Shown one piece after another: positions 55,817 to 64,000 of a stretch of DNA of 64,000 nt. Location: positions 124,001 to 188,000 of the forward strand of contig NZ_SWKK01000004.1 of assembly GCF_005144745.1 (NCBI RefSeq), given 5' to 3'. Within the stretch, counting starts at the first letter, position 1. Each line of letters starts with the position of its first letter. Below the pieces are notes generated by a model. The model had not been told where the DNA came from. It saw only the letters and a list, made by a program, of their open reading frames with translations, and ran no database searches. The DNA comes from Flavobacterium sp. ASW18X (lineage in GTDB: Bacteria > Bacteroidota > Bacteroidia > Flavobacteriales > Flavobacteriaceae). A program made the translations under genes and the position numbers.

Positions 55817-58141
55817 ATGTCTTATATTGATGAGTTGAATGATGCCCAACGTGGTCCCGTATTACAAAAAGAAGGACCATTAATGGTAATTGCAGGAGCA
55901 GGTTCTGGTAAAACAAGGGTATTAACCTTTAGGATTGCCCATTTGATGGAACAAGGAGTAGATTCTTTTAATATTTTGGCGTTGACTTTTACCAATAAGG
56001 CGGCGCGAGAGATGAAACATAGAATTGCCACCATTGTAGGTAGTGCAGAAACCAAAAATCTTTGGATGGGAACGTTTCACTCTGTTTTTGCAAAATTACT
56101 TCGGTTTGATGGAGATAAGTTGGGGTACCCCAGCAATTTTACCATTTACGATACTCAAGATTCTCAGCGTTTAATTGCATCCATTATTAAGGAAATGGGA
56201 TTAGACAAGGACATTTATAAATATAAACAGGTACAAAATAGAATATCATCCTTTAAAAATAGCTTAATCACAGTTAAGGCTTATTTTAATAATCCAGAGC
56301 TTATGGAGGCAGATGCCATGGCAAAAAGACCTAGGCTAGGAGAGATATATCAGAATTATGTGGACCGTTGTTTTAAGGCGGGTGCTATGGATTTTGATGA
56401 TTTATTGCTACGTACTAATGAATTATTAAATCGTTTTCCAGAAGTACTTAAAAAATACCAAGAGCGATTTCAGTATATTTTGGTAGATGAGTACCAAGAT
56501 ACCAATCACTCACAATACCTTATCGTAAAAGCGTTGGCAGATCGTTTTCAAAACATTTGTGTTGTTGGGGACGATGCCCAGAGTATATATTCTTTTCGTG
56601 GAGCGAATATTAGCAACATATTAAATTTTCAAAGGGATTATACAGATGCAAAAGTGTACCGCTTGGAGCAAAACTACCGTTCTACGGGTAACATTGTAAA
56701 GGCCGCCAATTCTGTTATAGAGAAGAATAAAAATCAGCTAGAGAAAGTGGTTTGGACCTCAAATGAGGATGGTAACCAAATTATTGTACACCGCAGTCCT
56801 ACAGATGCAGAAGAAGGCCGTTATGTGGCAGGTTCTATTTTTGAAAATAAAATGCAACACCAACTTCCTAATGGGGATTTTGCAGTATTGTACCGTACCA
56901 ACTCTCAATCTAGAGCTATAGAAGATGCGTTACGTAAACGAGATATTCCTTATCGTATTTATGGAGGATTATCTTTTTACCAACGTAAAGAAATAAAGGA
57001 TGTTTTGGGATATCTGCGTTTGGTTATTAACCCAGCGGATGAAGAGGCACTTAAACGTGTTATCAATTTTCCTGCAAGGGGTATTGGCCAAACTACAGTA
57101 GATAAGTTGGTCGTTGCTGCAAATCATTATGGGCGTTCCATTTTTGAGGTTATGGAACATTTGGACCGCATCAACCTTAAAATAAATTCGGGCACCAAAA
57201 GAAAATTATCAGATTTTGTAACGATGATTAAGAGCTTCCAGATAATGAATGAGGGAGCAGATGCTTTTGCCTTAGCCGAGCATGTGGCCAAAAAAACAGG
57301 ATTGCTCTTAGAGTTTAAGAAAGATGGTACTCCAGAAGGTATTGCCCGTATGGAAAATATAGAAGAGCTCTTAAATGGTATTAAAGACTTTGTAGAAGGG
57401 CAAAAAGAGGTAGCAGATGCAACAGGCAGCCTTACTGAATTTCTAGAGGATGTAGCTTTAGCCACAGATATGGATAAAGATACTGAGGACGAAGACCGGG
57501 TAGCGTTAATGACCATACACTTAGCTAAAGGATTAGAGTTCCCTTATGTTTACATTGTAGGCATGGAAGAAGATTTGTTTCCTTCTGCAATGAGTATGAA
57601 TTCCCGAAGTGAATTGGAGGAGGAGCGAAGGTTATTTTACGTAGCTCTTACCCGTGCAGAAAAGCAAGCCTATTTAACTTACACACAGAACCGTTACCGT
57701 TGGGGTAAATTAATAGATGCAGAACCGAGTCGTTTTATTGAGGAGATAGACGAGCAATTTATAGAAAGTTTAGTTCCTGTTAATGATGGATACCGTTATA
57801 AATCTTTGATTAACGATAATATCTGGGGAGAAGTAGATAAAAGTAAACTTCGCCAAGTAAAACCAGTAAGCGGAACACCACCTAAAGTACAAGGACCCAA
57901 TGCTAATCAATTACGTAAACTACGTAAATTAAAGCCTAATTTAAGTGAGTCTGCCAGTAGTACTAACAGCGCAGACCCAAATCTAATAGAAGGAGCAATG
58001 GTAAATCATACTCGCTTTGGTCGTGGTAAGGTGCTAAACATAGAGGGCGTTGGCAACGATAAAAAAGCAGAAATCCAGTTTGATAGTGGCAATATTAAAA
58101 AACTATTGTTACGTTTTGCCAAGTTAGAGGTTATAGGATAA
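55817..58141 (+). CDS. UvrD/PcrA-type superfamily I DNA helicase
   Basis: 774 residues. Walker A AGAGSGKTRVL (about 26-36), DEYQDTNHSQY motif II, QNYRSTGNIVKAANSVI (motif IV), TIHLAKGLEFPYVYIVGM (motif V) and YVALTRAEKQAYLTY (motif VI); C-terminal acidic linker and a Tudor-like end (GRGKVLNIEGVGNDKKAEIQF). That C-terminal Tudor-like region marks the PcrA branch. It unwinds DNA 3' to 5' in nucleotide-excision and mismatch repair and removes proteins from DNA. Its stop is 3 bp from the stop of the convergent kinase gene. Confidence 0.95.
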   Translation: MSYIDELNDAQRGPVLQKEGPLMVIAGAGSGKTRVLTFRIAHLMEQGVDSFNILALTFTNKAAREMKHRIATIVGSAETKNLWMGTFHSVFAKLLRFDGDKLGYPSNFTIYDTQDSQRLIASIIKEMGLDKDIYKYKQVQNRISSFKNSLITVKAYFNNPELMEADAMAKRPRLGEIYQNYVDRCFKAGAMDFDDLLLRTNELLNRFPEVLKKYQERFQYILVDEYQDTNHSQYLIVKALADRFQNICVVGDDAQSIYSFRGANISNILNFQRDYTDAKVYRLEQNYRSTGNIVKAANSVIEKNKNQLEKVVWTSNEDGNQIIVHRSPTDAEEGRYVAGSIFENKMQHQLPNGDFAVLYRTNSQSRAIEDALRKRDIPYRIYGGLSFYQRKEIKDVLGYLRLVINPADEEALKRVINFPARGIGQTTVDKLVVAANHYGRSIFEVMEHLDRINLKINSGTKRKLSDFVTMIKSFQIMNEGADAFALAEHVAKKTGLLLEFKKDGTPEGIARMENIEELLNGIKDFVEGQKEVADATGSLTEFLEDVALATDMDKDTEDEDRVALMTIHLAKGLEFPYVYIVGMEEDLFPSAMSMNSRSELEEERRLFYVALTRAEKQAYLTYTQNRYRWGKLIDAEPSRFIEEIDEQFIESLVPVNDGYRYKSLINDNIWGEVDKSKLRQVKPVSGTPPKVQGPNANQLRKLRKLKPNLSESASSTNSADPNLIEGAMVNHTRFGRGKVLNIEGVGNDKKAEIQFDSGNIKKLLLRFAKLEVIG

Positions 58142-58144
58142 CCC

Positions 58145-59983
58145 TTAATCTATTTTGTTTAATATAGCGTTAGTTGTAAGGTTAGTAGGTAGACTAAATA
58201 TAAAGGCGCTTCCTTTTCCTTGCTCTGAGTCAATCTCTAAGGTACCACCATTACGCTTTATAAAATCTACACAGATAGAAAAGCCCAGTCCATTACCTTC
58301 TTCATTATGAGTGCCTTTGGTTGTTAACCCTTCTTGATTACTATTTAGTAGCGCCTGTACCTGAGATGTGGTCATGCCAACACCTGTATCCGATACTTTT
58401 ATGTACAGTTGTTCTTCTTTATTATGTACGGTTACTGCAATACGATCTCCTTGAGTGGTATATTTAAGTGCATTACTCATTAGATTTCTTAAGATAAAAT
58501 CTACCATATCCTTATCCGCATAAGCTTTATGCACTTCTGTAGGTAAATAAATTAGTTCTACACCTTTACGGTACGCTCCATCTTGGAAAAGCTCAATATT
58601 CTTTTGTATCACTTTGTGTAAATCAAAAGAACGTTTAGAAATTTCATGGTCACTCATCTGAGTTTTTGCCCAATTAAGTAAGTTGTCTAAAAGTAACTGC
58701 AAGTTTTGCGTAGAATCTAATAGGTATTTGGTAAATACTGATTTTTCTGCCTCGCTAAGTCCCTTATTTTGGTCTATAACTTGTGCTAAAGAAAGAACAT
58801 TACCCGTATGTCCCTTTAAATCGTGAGAGACAATAGAAAAGAATTTGTCTTTAATTTTTGAAGCTTCCTTTAGCTCTACTTCAGACTCTGCTAATAGGGA
58901 ATTTAAACTGTTAAGTTCTTCGTTCTTTAAATTTAAATGGGTAATCTGATTTTGAATTTTTTGCACCAAATTATCGTAAGTTTTAGATAGTTTATCTAAT
59001 TCTTCAGAATTGGTATTGACCGTTACTTTTGTACCCAACTTAAAATCGTTTTCTACAATGTGATCCATGTCGGTAATTAATTGTTTAATCGGTTTAACTA
59101 TGTAACCAGAAAAAACAAACGCAAAAACGATTAGAAATAAGAAAGTAATCAGTAGAAAAAGAATAATGAAAGATTTGATTTTATTAATAAGTAATTCAAG
59201 GTCTTCATTTAAAACGTCATAGAGTTTGGTAATATTTGCATTCAATAACTGATTAAGCTCTTTGGTTTGAAAGAGTAGGCCCGTGTTTGCATCTCCAATA
59301 GCGGACTCTAACTGTACTATTTTATTAAAATTAGTTAAATAGGCCTCCAAAACAGTGATGGATTTTTTATTGGTCTCTATATCTTTCGCTAATCGTAACA
59401 ATATACTATCTCCCATTTGGTTTAATGCATTGGCATAACTTAAATCTGAACGTAAAAAATAATCTTTTTCTTTACGTCTTAGAGAAAGGTTTTCTATTTG
59501 GGTTAAGGTTGTAGTATCATTCTCTAAACTTCTAATATGTTTACGCATTTCGCCCTCCAACCCATAATCTTTAAAGCCACGCTCTCTTTTAAGACGTATA
59601 ATCTCATTTACGTAATTATCTAAAGAATGTAATTTATTGGTAATATCTTCTACCCTTAAATCTACTACTTGGCTAGTTACTATAGATGTGGTATTAATAG
59701 CCTCTAATGCAATTCTTGCATTTTGCATGTAGTTTTTGTAGCTGAGCAAATTAGCAGTAGAGTCGGTAGTGTAGAAAGCATCTAATTTAGGGTCCTCTTC
59801 TATTAAGATATTAAATGTATTGACAGCTTTTAATCTATTTATATTGAAAAATGCTACCTGCTCTTTTAAATTTCTAGCAGTTTCAATATCTTTCATTGAG
59901 TTGTAGGTAAATAGAATAACAGGTGCCGTAATTAGGCATAAGGTTAGAAAGGCCAATAAAATTCGTCCTCTAATGGTATTCAT
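58145..59983 (-). CDS. Sensor histidine kinase with HAMP domain
   Basis: 612 residues. N-terminal helix (about 8-25), a long coiled sensor region (about 30-265), second helix (about 268-292), HAMP (SGYIVKPIKQLITDMD), a coiled-coil linker, the phosphoacceptor His387 in FFSIVSHDLKGH, and the ATPase domain with NLMSNALKYT and DTGVGM. HDLKG rather than HELRTP puts it in the HisKA-type branch common in Bacteroidota. No response regulator is next to it, so it is an orphan with unknown signal and partner. Confidence 0.92.
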   Translation of the reverse strand: MNTIRGRILLAFLTLCLITAPVILFTYNSMKDIETARNLKEQVAFFNINRLKAVNTFNILIEEDPKLDAFYTTDSTANLLSYKNYMQNARIALEAINTTSIVTSQVVDLRVEDITNKLHSLDNYVNEIIRLKRERGFKDYGLEGEMRKHIRSLENDTTTLTQIENLSLRRKEKDYFLRSDLSYANALNQMGDSILLRLAKDIETNKKSITVLEAYLTNFNKIVQLESAIGDANTGLLFQTKELNQLLNANITKLYDVLNEDLELLINKIKSFIILFLLITFLFLIVFAFVFSGYIVKPIKQLITDMDHIVENDFKLGTKVTVNTNSEELDKLSKTYDNLVQKIQNQITHLNLKNEELNSLNSLLAESEVELKEASKIKDKFFSIVSHDLKGHTGNVLSLAQVIDQNKGLSEAEKSVFTKYLLDSTQNLQLLLDNLLNWAKTQMSDHEISKRSFDLHKVIQKNIELFQDGAYRKGVELIYLPTEVHKAYADKDMVDFILRNLMSNALKYTTQGDRIAVTVHNKEEQLYIKVSDTGVGMTTSQVQALLNSNQEGLTTKGTHNEEGNGLGFSICVDFIKRNGGTLEIDSEQGKGSAFIFSLPTNLTTNAILNKID

Positions 59984-60069
59984 AATTTGGGTGTTTGGGC
60001 ATAACCTTAACGCATATTGTAGGTTAAGTATTTTATAATTGTAGAAAAAAGATTACAAAAAATATTGTT

Positions 60070-60690
60070 ATGGCAGAATTTATCAAGTTATATAATGAAA
60101 ATCCTGACCCTAGAAAAATTGCGCAGATTGTACAAGTTTTACGTAAGGGAGGTTTGGTTATTTACCCCACGGATACCGTTTATGGTTTGGGGTGCGATAT
60201 TAGTAATACAAAAGCTTTAGAGAAAATTGCTAGGATTAAAGGGATAAAATTGGCTAAAGCCAATTGGTCTTTTATTTGTGCAGATTTAAGTAATTTATCC
60301 GATTATGTAAAACAGATAGACTCTCCAACATTTAAATTACTAAAGAGATCGCTACCAGGACCGTACACCTTTATTTTGCCTGGTAATAATAATTTACCCA
60401 AAGAGTTTAAAAAGAAAAAAACAGTAGGTATACGTATACCTGATAATAATATTGCAAGAGCTTTAGTACTAGCTTTAGGAAACCCAATAGTATCTACCTC
60501 TATAAAGGACGATGATGATATTTTGGAATATACTACAGATCCTGAATTGATTTTGGAAAAGTGGGATAATCTAGTAGATGTGGTAATAGATGGTGGTTAT
60601 GGTGATAATGTACCCTCTACTGTAATAGATGTGTCTGATGGGGAATATGTAGTGGTTAGAGAAGGCAAAGGCGCTACAAATATTATTTAA
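60070..60690 (+). CDS. Threonylcarbamoyl-AMP synthase (Sua5/YciO/YrdC family)
   Basis: 206 residues. KGGLVIYPTDTVYGLGCDISNTKALEKI (about 27-55) and PGPYTFILPGNNN match the YrdC fold, and the KRxKxR-type substrate loop is partly kept (IKGIKLAKANWSFICADL). The protein forms threonylcarbamoyl-AMP for the t6A modification of ANN-reading tRNAs, if it is the true Sua5/YrdC rather than the YciO paralogue. The substrate loop differs enough to make YciO possible. Single gene with bidirectional terminator after it. Confidence 0.85.
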   Translation: MAEFIKLYNENPDPRKIAQIVQVLRKGGLVIYPTDTVYGLGCDISNTKALEKIARIKGIKLAKANWSFICADLSNLSDYVKQIDSPTFKLLKRSLPGPYTFILPGNNNLPKEFKKKKTVGIRIPDNNIARALVLALGNPIVSTSIKDDDDILEYTTDPELILEKWDNLVDVVIDGGYGDNVPSTVIDVSDGEYVVVREGKGATNII

Positions 60691-60696
60691 ACAAAA

Positions 60697-60723
60697 AAAC
60701 GGCTCCATTTTGGAGCCGTTTTA
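60697..60723. terminator. Bidirectional intrinsic terminator
   Basis: AACGGCTCCA and TGGAGCCGTT with a 4-base TTTT-type loop, flanked by an A run and a T run, lies between the Sua5-type gene and the convergent OmpA gene. Confidence 0.9.
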
Positions 60724-60745
60724 ATTTTCTTTTGGTATTTAACGT

Positions 60746-61618
60746 TTATTTACCGCTACCACCAATTGCAGGGTCTTTCATTCCCTCTTCAATCATGCTG
60801 TAGAATTGGTCTAATTTAGGAAGTACTACAATTCTAGTTCTTCTATTTTTTGCTCTATTGGTAGCAGAATCATTACCTACTAAAGGAATATGGTAACTAC
60901 GACCAGCAGCTGTCATTCTAGCTGGATCTACACCAAAATCGTTTTGTAAAATTCTAACTACAGAAGTAGCACGTTTTGCACTCAAATCCCAGTTATCTAA
61001 TAAAACACCTTTACGGTAAGGTACGTTATCCGTATGTCCTTCTACTAAGAATTCAAAATCTGGTTTGTTGTTCACCACTTTTGCAACCTTACCTAAAACT
61101 TGTTTAGCCGCGGAAGTTACATTATAGCTACCACTACTAAATAATAATTTATCAGAAATAGAAACAAATACAACACCTTTTTCTACGCTAACCTCAATGT
61201 CTTCATCATCAAGATTTCCTAAAACACCTTTTAAACTCTGTACTAAAGATAGATTAACAGAATCTCTTCTGGTCACTGCATCTTGTAGTTTACGTATTGT
61301 TAAGTCTTTTTCTCTTAGACTTTCTAAAGATTTTTCCAAGTTTTCAGCTCCTTTTGCTGTTAAAGTGGTTAAATCTCCCATATTATTTATCAACTCCTGA
61401 TTATTTGCTTTTAAGAATGCATTTTGCTCTTCTAGAGCATTCATTCTAGAGGTAGCATTTGCTTTTTCATCCAAACAATCGTTTAATTTAACGGTTGCAG
61501 AATTTAAAAGGTCAGCAGTTTCATTGTGTTTTGCTTCTAGTTCAGCATATTTCTTCTGAGAAACACAAGAACTTAAAAGGATAGCTATCCCAAGAGTACC
61601 CAGTACTATTTTTTTCAT
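60746..61618 (-). CDS. OmpA family peptidoglycan-binding lipoprotein
   Basis: 290 residues. Lipoprotein signal MKKIVLGTLGIAILLSSCVSQ with lipobox LSSC (Cys18). A helical coiled-coil (about 20-135) is followed by the OmpA C-terminal domain with EGHTDNVPYRKG, NWDLSAKRATSVVRIL and NRAKNRRTRIVVLP, the complete peptidoglycan-binding set. It tethers the outer membrane to the cell wall. The -7 element TAATTTTG lies 33 bp upstream. A paralogue lacking the binding residues lies at 51429-52196. Confidence 0.94.
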   Translation of the reverse strand: MKKIVLGTLGIAILLSSCVSQKKYAELEAKHNETADLLNSATVKLNDCLDEKANATSRMNALEEQNAFLKANNQELINNMGDLTTLTAKGAENLEKSLESLREKDLTIRKLQDAVTRRDSVNLSLVQSLKGVLGNLDDEDIEVSVEKGVVFVSISDKLLFSSGSYNVTSAAKQVLGKVAKVVNNKPDFEFLVEGHTDNVPYRKGVLLDNWDLSAKRATSVVRILQNDFGVDPARMTAAGRSYHIPLVGNDSATNRAKNRRTRIVVLPKLDQFYSMIEEGMKDPAIGGSGK

Positions 61619-61651
61619 AATAAACTTAAATTTAATTTACGCTAGTCTAAT

Positions 61652-61659
61652 CAAAATTA
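61652..61659 (-). promoter_or_regulatory. -7 element of the OmpA lipoprotein gene
   Basis: Minus-strand TAATTTTG matches TAnnTTTG, 33 bp before the ATG. No convincing -33 element. It lies in the gap between the OmpA gene and the glycosyltransferase gene. Confidence 0.42.
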
Positions 61660-61692
61660 TACAAATTGAAAGCTCTTAACATTGTGCCTTAG

Positions 61693-62694
61693 TTAATCTT
61701 TTACTAAAATGTTAAAATGCTTTATATGATGTACGAAATAAGACCACACTATGGATTTTACGAAATAGTATTTTAATATAAAATTAGCTTTTTCTCGCTT
61801 TTTATACATGCTTCTAACATTACGATAAAAGCTGAGGTGTGCCCTTAAAATGGCCCACGCATGCCAACCTCTGAGCTGTAGTAAAAAACGTGCTGCTGCA
61901 ATACCATCTAAAACTAACCGAATAAAAATAATTACAAATGCCTGTCTAGTAGGTAGGTTTTTAATTACCGAATAAAGTGAGTTTCTAAAATTGAGAAAGG
62001 TTTTATTTGGATTACTATTTTTTAATGTTGAGCCACCTAAATGATACACCGTGCTATGACCATTGTAAAACACCTTATACCCTGCATTTTTGGCTCGCCA
62101 GCATAGGTCTATTTCTTCTTGGTGTGCAAAATAATCGGCATCAAACCCTTTAAGTTTCCAAAACACTTCTTTTCTAAAAAACATACAGGCTCCTGTAGCC
62201 CAAAAAACTTCTGTAATATCGTTATATTGACCGTGGTCTTTTTCTAAAGTTTGAAAAATTCTACCTCTACAAAATGGGTATCCGTATTTATCAATAAATC
62301 CACCAGCAGCTCCAGCGTACTCAAAGTATTCTGGTTGGCGTAGGTCTAAAATTTTAGGTTGAGCTATAGCAATATTGGAATCCTCACTAAACATTTGCAC
62401 CATGGGTTTTAACCATTCGGCGCTCACTTTTACATCAGAATTAAGTAAGCAGTATATATCAGCATCAATAGTTTGTAATCCTTCATTATACCCCCCTGCG
62501 AATCCGTAGTTTTCTTTATTGATAACTAACCTAACTTCTGGAAATTTTTGTTTTACCATGCTAACCGAATTATCGGTAGAGGCATTATCTATAACGTAAA
62601 CATCGGCATTGGGTGAGTGCTCCAATACGTTGGGGAGATAGGCTTCAAGTAAAGCAGCTCCATTCCAATTTAATATGGCAATTGCAATTTTCAA
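61693..62694 (-). CDS. Family 2 glycosyltransferase
   Basis: 333 residues. GT-A fold: KIAIAILNWNGAALLEAYL, VYVIDNASTDNSVSMV, YCLLNSDVKVSAEWL with the Asp-x-Asp-like divalent metal site, and the C-terminal half with GFDADYFAHQEEIDLCWRAKNAGYKVFYNG, the rhamnosyl-transferase-like block. It is probably involved in surface polysaccharide or LPS. The start must be TTG at 62694: a TAA lies 4 codons upstream, and the KIAIAILNWNG strand starts at residue 2. It precedes the OmpA gene and lies 12 bp after the HsdR-N-domain gene. Confidence 0.9.
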   Translation of the reverse strand: MKIAIAILNWNGAALLEAYLPNVLEHSPNADVYVIDNASTDNSVSMVKQKFPEVRLVINKENYGFAGGYNEGLQTIDADIYCLLNSDVKVSAEWLKPMVQMFSEDSNIAIAQPKILDLRQPEYFEYAGAAGGFIDKYGYPFCRGRIFQTLEKDHGQYNDITEVFWATGACMFFRKEVFWKLKGFDADYFAHQEEIDLCWRAKNAGYKVFYNGHSTVYHLGGSTLKNSNPNKTFLNFRNSLYSVIKNLPTRQAFVIIFIRLVLDGIAAARFLLQLRGWHAWAILRAHLSFYRNVRSMYKKREKANFILKYYFVKSIVWSYFVHHIKHFNILVKD

Positions 62695-62706
62695 AACGGG
62701 AGCAAA

Positions 62707-63153
62707 TTAACGGCTAAAATCAGGAATATCCTTTAGAAATACATATTTTTCCGCTTTGTTATCCATTTGACAGTAGTAGTGCTGCAAACCATTTGTCACC
62801 ATTAAATAGTCAGACGCAACATTCATGTTGTAAATAGCTATTTGGTTAAACGTATTTTGTGTAATGTTTACTTCTGGCGCTTTGCACTCCACTAAGATAG
62901 AAATACTACCGTTTGGTTTAAATACTACAACATCGTAACGTTTTTTTAATCCGTTGATTATAAGTTGTTTTTCAATATTAATAAGCGTTTTTGGATAGCC
63001 TTTAATTGTAATTAAATTATGCACTACATGTTGCCTTACCCATTCTTCTGGCTGCAATACCACAAATTTTTTTCTGATGATATCAAAGACATGGAGCCGA
63101 TTTTCGGTACTTTTAAACCGAAATTCAAAATTTGGGAATTTCAGATTTTGCAT
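62707..63153 (-). CDS. Stand-alone type I restriction HsdR N-terminal-like (PD-(D/E)xK) protein
   Basis: 148 residues from ATG 63153. The whole protein is a PD-(D/E)xK nuclease-fold domain like the N terminus of HsdR: the acidic Asp in KKRYDVVVFKPNG, and ILVECKAPEV supplying E-x-K, followed by QIAIYN and YLMVTNGLQHYYC. There is no helicase domain and no hsdM or hsdS, so it is not a restriction system. It lies beside holA, head to head with 26 bp between starts. I know of such genes at this place in related genomes only as conserved proteins; function unknown. Confidence 0.83.
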   Translation of the reverse strand: MQNLKFPNFEFRFKSTENRLHVFDIIRKKFVVLQPEEWVRQHVVHNLITIKGYPKTLINIEKQLIINGLKKRYDVVVFKPNGSISILVECKAPEVNITQNTFNQIAIYNMNVASDYLMVTNGLQHYYCQMDNKAEKYVFLKDIPDFSR

Positions 63154-63179
63154 ATGCAAAAATCTAGTTTTTTTTTTAA

Positions 63180-64000
63180 ATGGAAGAAGCCAAAAAAATT
63201 GTAGGGGATATTATAAACAAGAAAATAGCGCCAATCTATTTTCTTATGGGAGAAGAACCCTATTATATAGATAGGATTACGGATTATATTGCTAAAAATG
63301 TATTAACAGAAGAAGAGCAAGGCTTTAATCAGATGACGGTGTATGGTAAAGATACCACCGTGGATGAAATTGTCTCTAATGCTAAACGATTTCCCATGAT
63401 GGCAGAATATCAGGTGGTTATTGTTAAAGAGGCACAACATTTATCTAGAACTATAGAGCAATTAGCAGAATATGCTAAGAATCCCCAGCCTACAACTGTT
63501 TTAGTTTTTAATTACAAGTATAAAAAGCTAGATAAACGCAAAAAGGTTTACAAGGAAATAGCTAAGACAGGAATCATCTTTGAAAGTAAAAAACTTTATG
63601 AAAATCAGGTAGCTGATTGGATAAGGCGTGTTTTATCTGGTAAAGGCTATAAAATTACACCCAAGGCTGCTGCTTTGTTGGTGGAGTTTTTGGGTACGGA
63701 TTTAAGTAAAATTAGCAATGAATTAGAGAAGCTGTATTTAGTATTAAAAAAGAATACAGAAATTACAGCGGATAACATTGAAACCCATATTGGAATTAGT
63801 AAAGACTACAATAATTTTGAATTAAAGAAAGCGGTAGGGGAGCGCAATTTTGAGAAAGCCTCTAGAATAGTTGCTTATTTTGCTCAAAACCCAAAAGACA
63901 ACCCGTTTGTGGTTACAATTTCTCTTTTAAATAATTTCTTTATACAATTATTACAGTATCATGGATTAACAGACCATTCTCAAAGAAATGTGGCAAGTTC
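63180..64000 (+). CDS. holA: DNA polymerase III subunit delta (holA), 3' end outside window
   Basis: About 273 residues are visible from ATG 63180 and the frame stays open to the window end. IAPIYFLMGEEPYYIDRITDYI (16-37) is the usual HolA opening, followed by FPMMAEYQVVIVKEAQHL, TTVLVFNYKYKKLDKRKK and DLSKISNELEKLYLVL, the AAA+-like delta fold. Delta opens the beta clamp in the clamp loader. Divergent from the HsdR-N gene; the short intergenic region must contain both starts and promoters. Confidence 0.95.
   Translation, partial: MEEAKKIVGDIINKKIAPIYFLMGEEPYYIDRITDYIAKNVLTEEEQGFNQMTVYGKDTTVDEIVSNAKRFPMMAEYQVVIVKEAQHLSRTIEQLAEYAKNPQPTTVLVFNYKYKKLDKRKKVYKEIAKTGIIFESKKLYENQVADWIRRVLSGKGYKITPKAAALLVEFLGTDLSKISNELEKLYLVLKKNTEITADNIETHIGISKDYNNFELKKAVGERNFEKASRIVAYFAQNPKDNPFVVTISLLNNFFIQLLQYHGLTDHSQRNVAS

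Noticed and set aside
62707-63153. Type I restriction-modification system
   Set aside because: Only the HsdR N-terminal domain is present; no helicase, hsdM or hsdS genes.
1-64000. CRISPR arrays, transposases, prophage genes
   Set aside because: None seen on either strand; no regularly spaced repeats, DDE transposase or phage structural genes.

Overview
The window is about 64 kb of chromosome from a marine-type member of the family Flavobacteriaceae (phylum Bacteroidota). The evidence is low GC, Bacteroidota -7 elements of the form TAnnTTTG, starts without clear Shine-Dalgarno sequences, and Bacteroidota-style proteins (DUF4197 lipoprotein, OmpA lipoproteins, class II KARI, GapN, YifB). Genus cannot be fixed from the sequence. 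Nearly all of it looks like ordinary, densely packed core genome. I see no CRISPR array, insertion sequence, prophage or secondary-metabolite cluster.

Layout. 1-782: end of a hypothetical gene and about 450 bp of poorly coding DNA, bounded by tRNA-Ser(UGA); this is the only accessory-looking part. 0.9-10.2 kb: a DegT-type aminotransferase, then leftward genes for peroxide defence (2-Cys peroxiredoxin, thioredoxin, small protein; thiol peroxidase), cell envelope and division (DgkA, FtsK, LolA-like, LptF/G permease) and riboflavin (RibB with a decayed RibA domain). 10.4-13.7 kb: methionine gamma-lyase-like enzyme plus NhaC-family transporter, divergent from an Lrp/AsnC regulator. 13.8-24.9 kb: lipoamide dehydrogenase, a membrane acyltransferase, then FMN reductase-tilS-dsbD-penicillin acylase-yifB, and a small zinc-finger/nuclease-fold protein. 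25.1-28.6 kb: Nramp-fold transporter with the three 5-oxoprolinase subunits PxpABC.

29.6-36.4 kb: ilvDBNC and ilvA; 36.4-40.3 kb: GapN, DUF4197 lipoprotein, MFS exporter; 40.4-45.0 kb: leuCD, a citramalate-synthase-type gene and leuB on the other strand. Together these two blocks make branched-chain amino acids, with two apparent routes to 2-oxobutyrate (IlvA from threonine, CimA from pyruvate). 45.2-64 kb: RecG, M1 peptidase, patatin, DinB, a degenerate OmpA-like protein, an FMN glutamate-synthase-like enzyme, a periplasmic M20 amidohydrolase with a DsrE-like partner, a UvrD/PcrA helicase, an orphan histidine kinase, a Sua5-type enzyme, an OmpA lipoprotein, a GT2 glycosyltransferase, a lone HsdR-N domain and the start of holA.

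Best leads: (1) the Nramp-fold protein of the 5-oxoprolinase operon lacks the usual metal ligands and may carry 5-oxoproline; (2) the gene in the leuA slot carries the pyruvate-pocket residues of Leptospira citramalate synthase; (3) an NhaC-family protein is linked to methionine catabolism; (4) RibB carries a GTP cyclohydrolase II domain without its zinc cysteines; (5) two paralogous OmpA-like proteins, one stripped of its peptidoglycan-binding residues. No clearly new multi-gene system was found.
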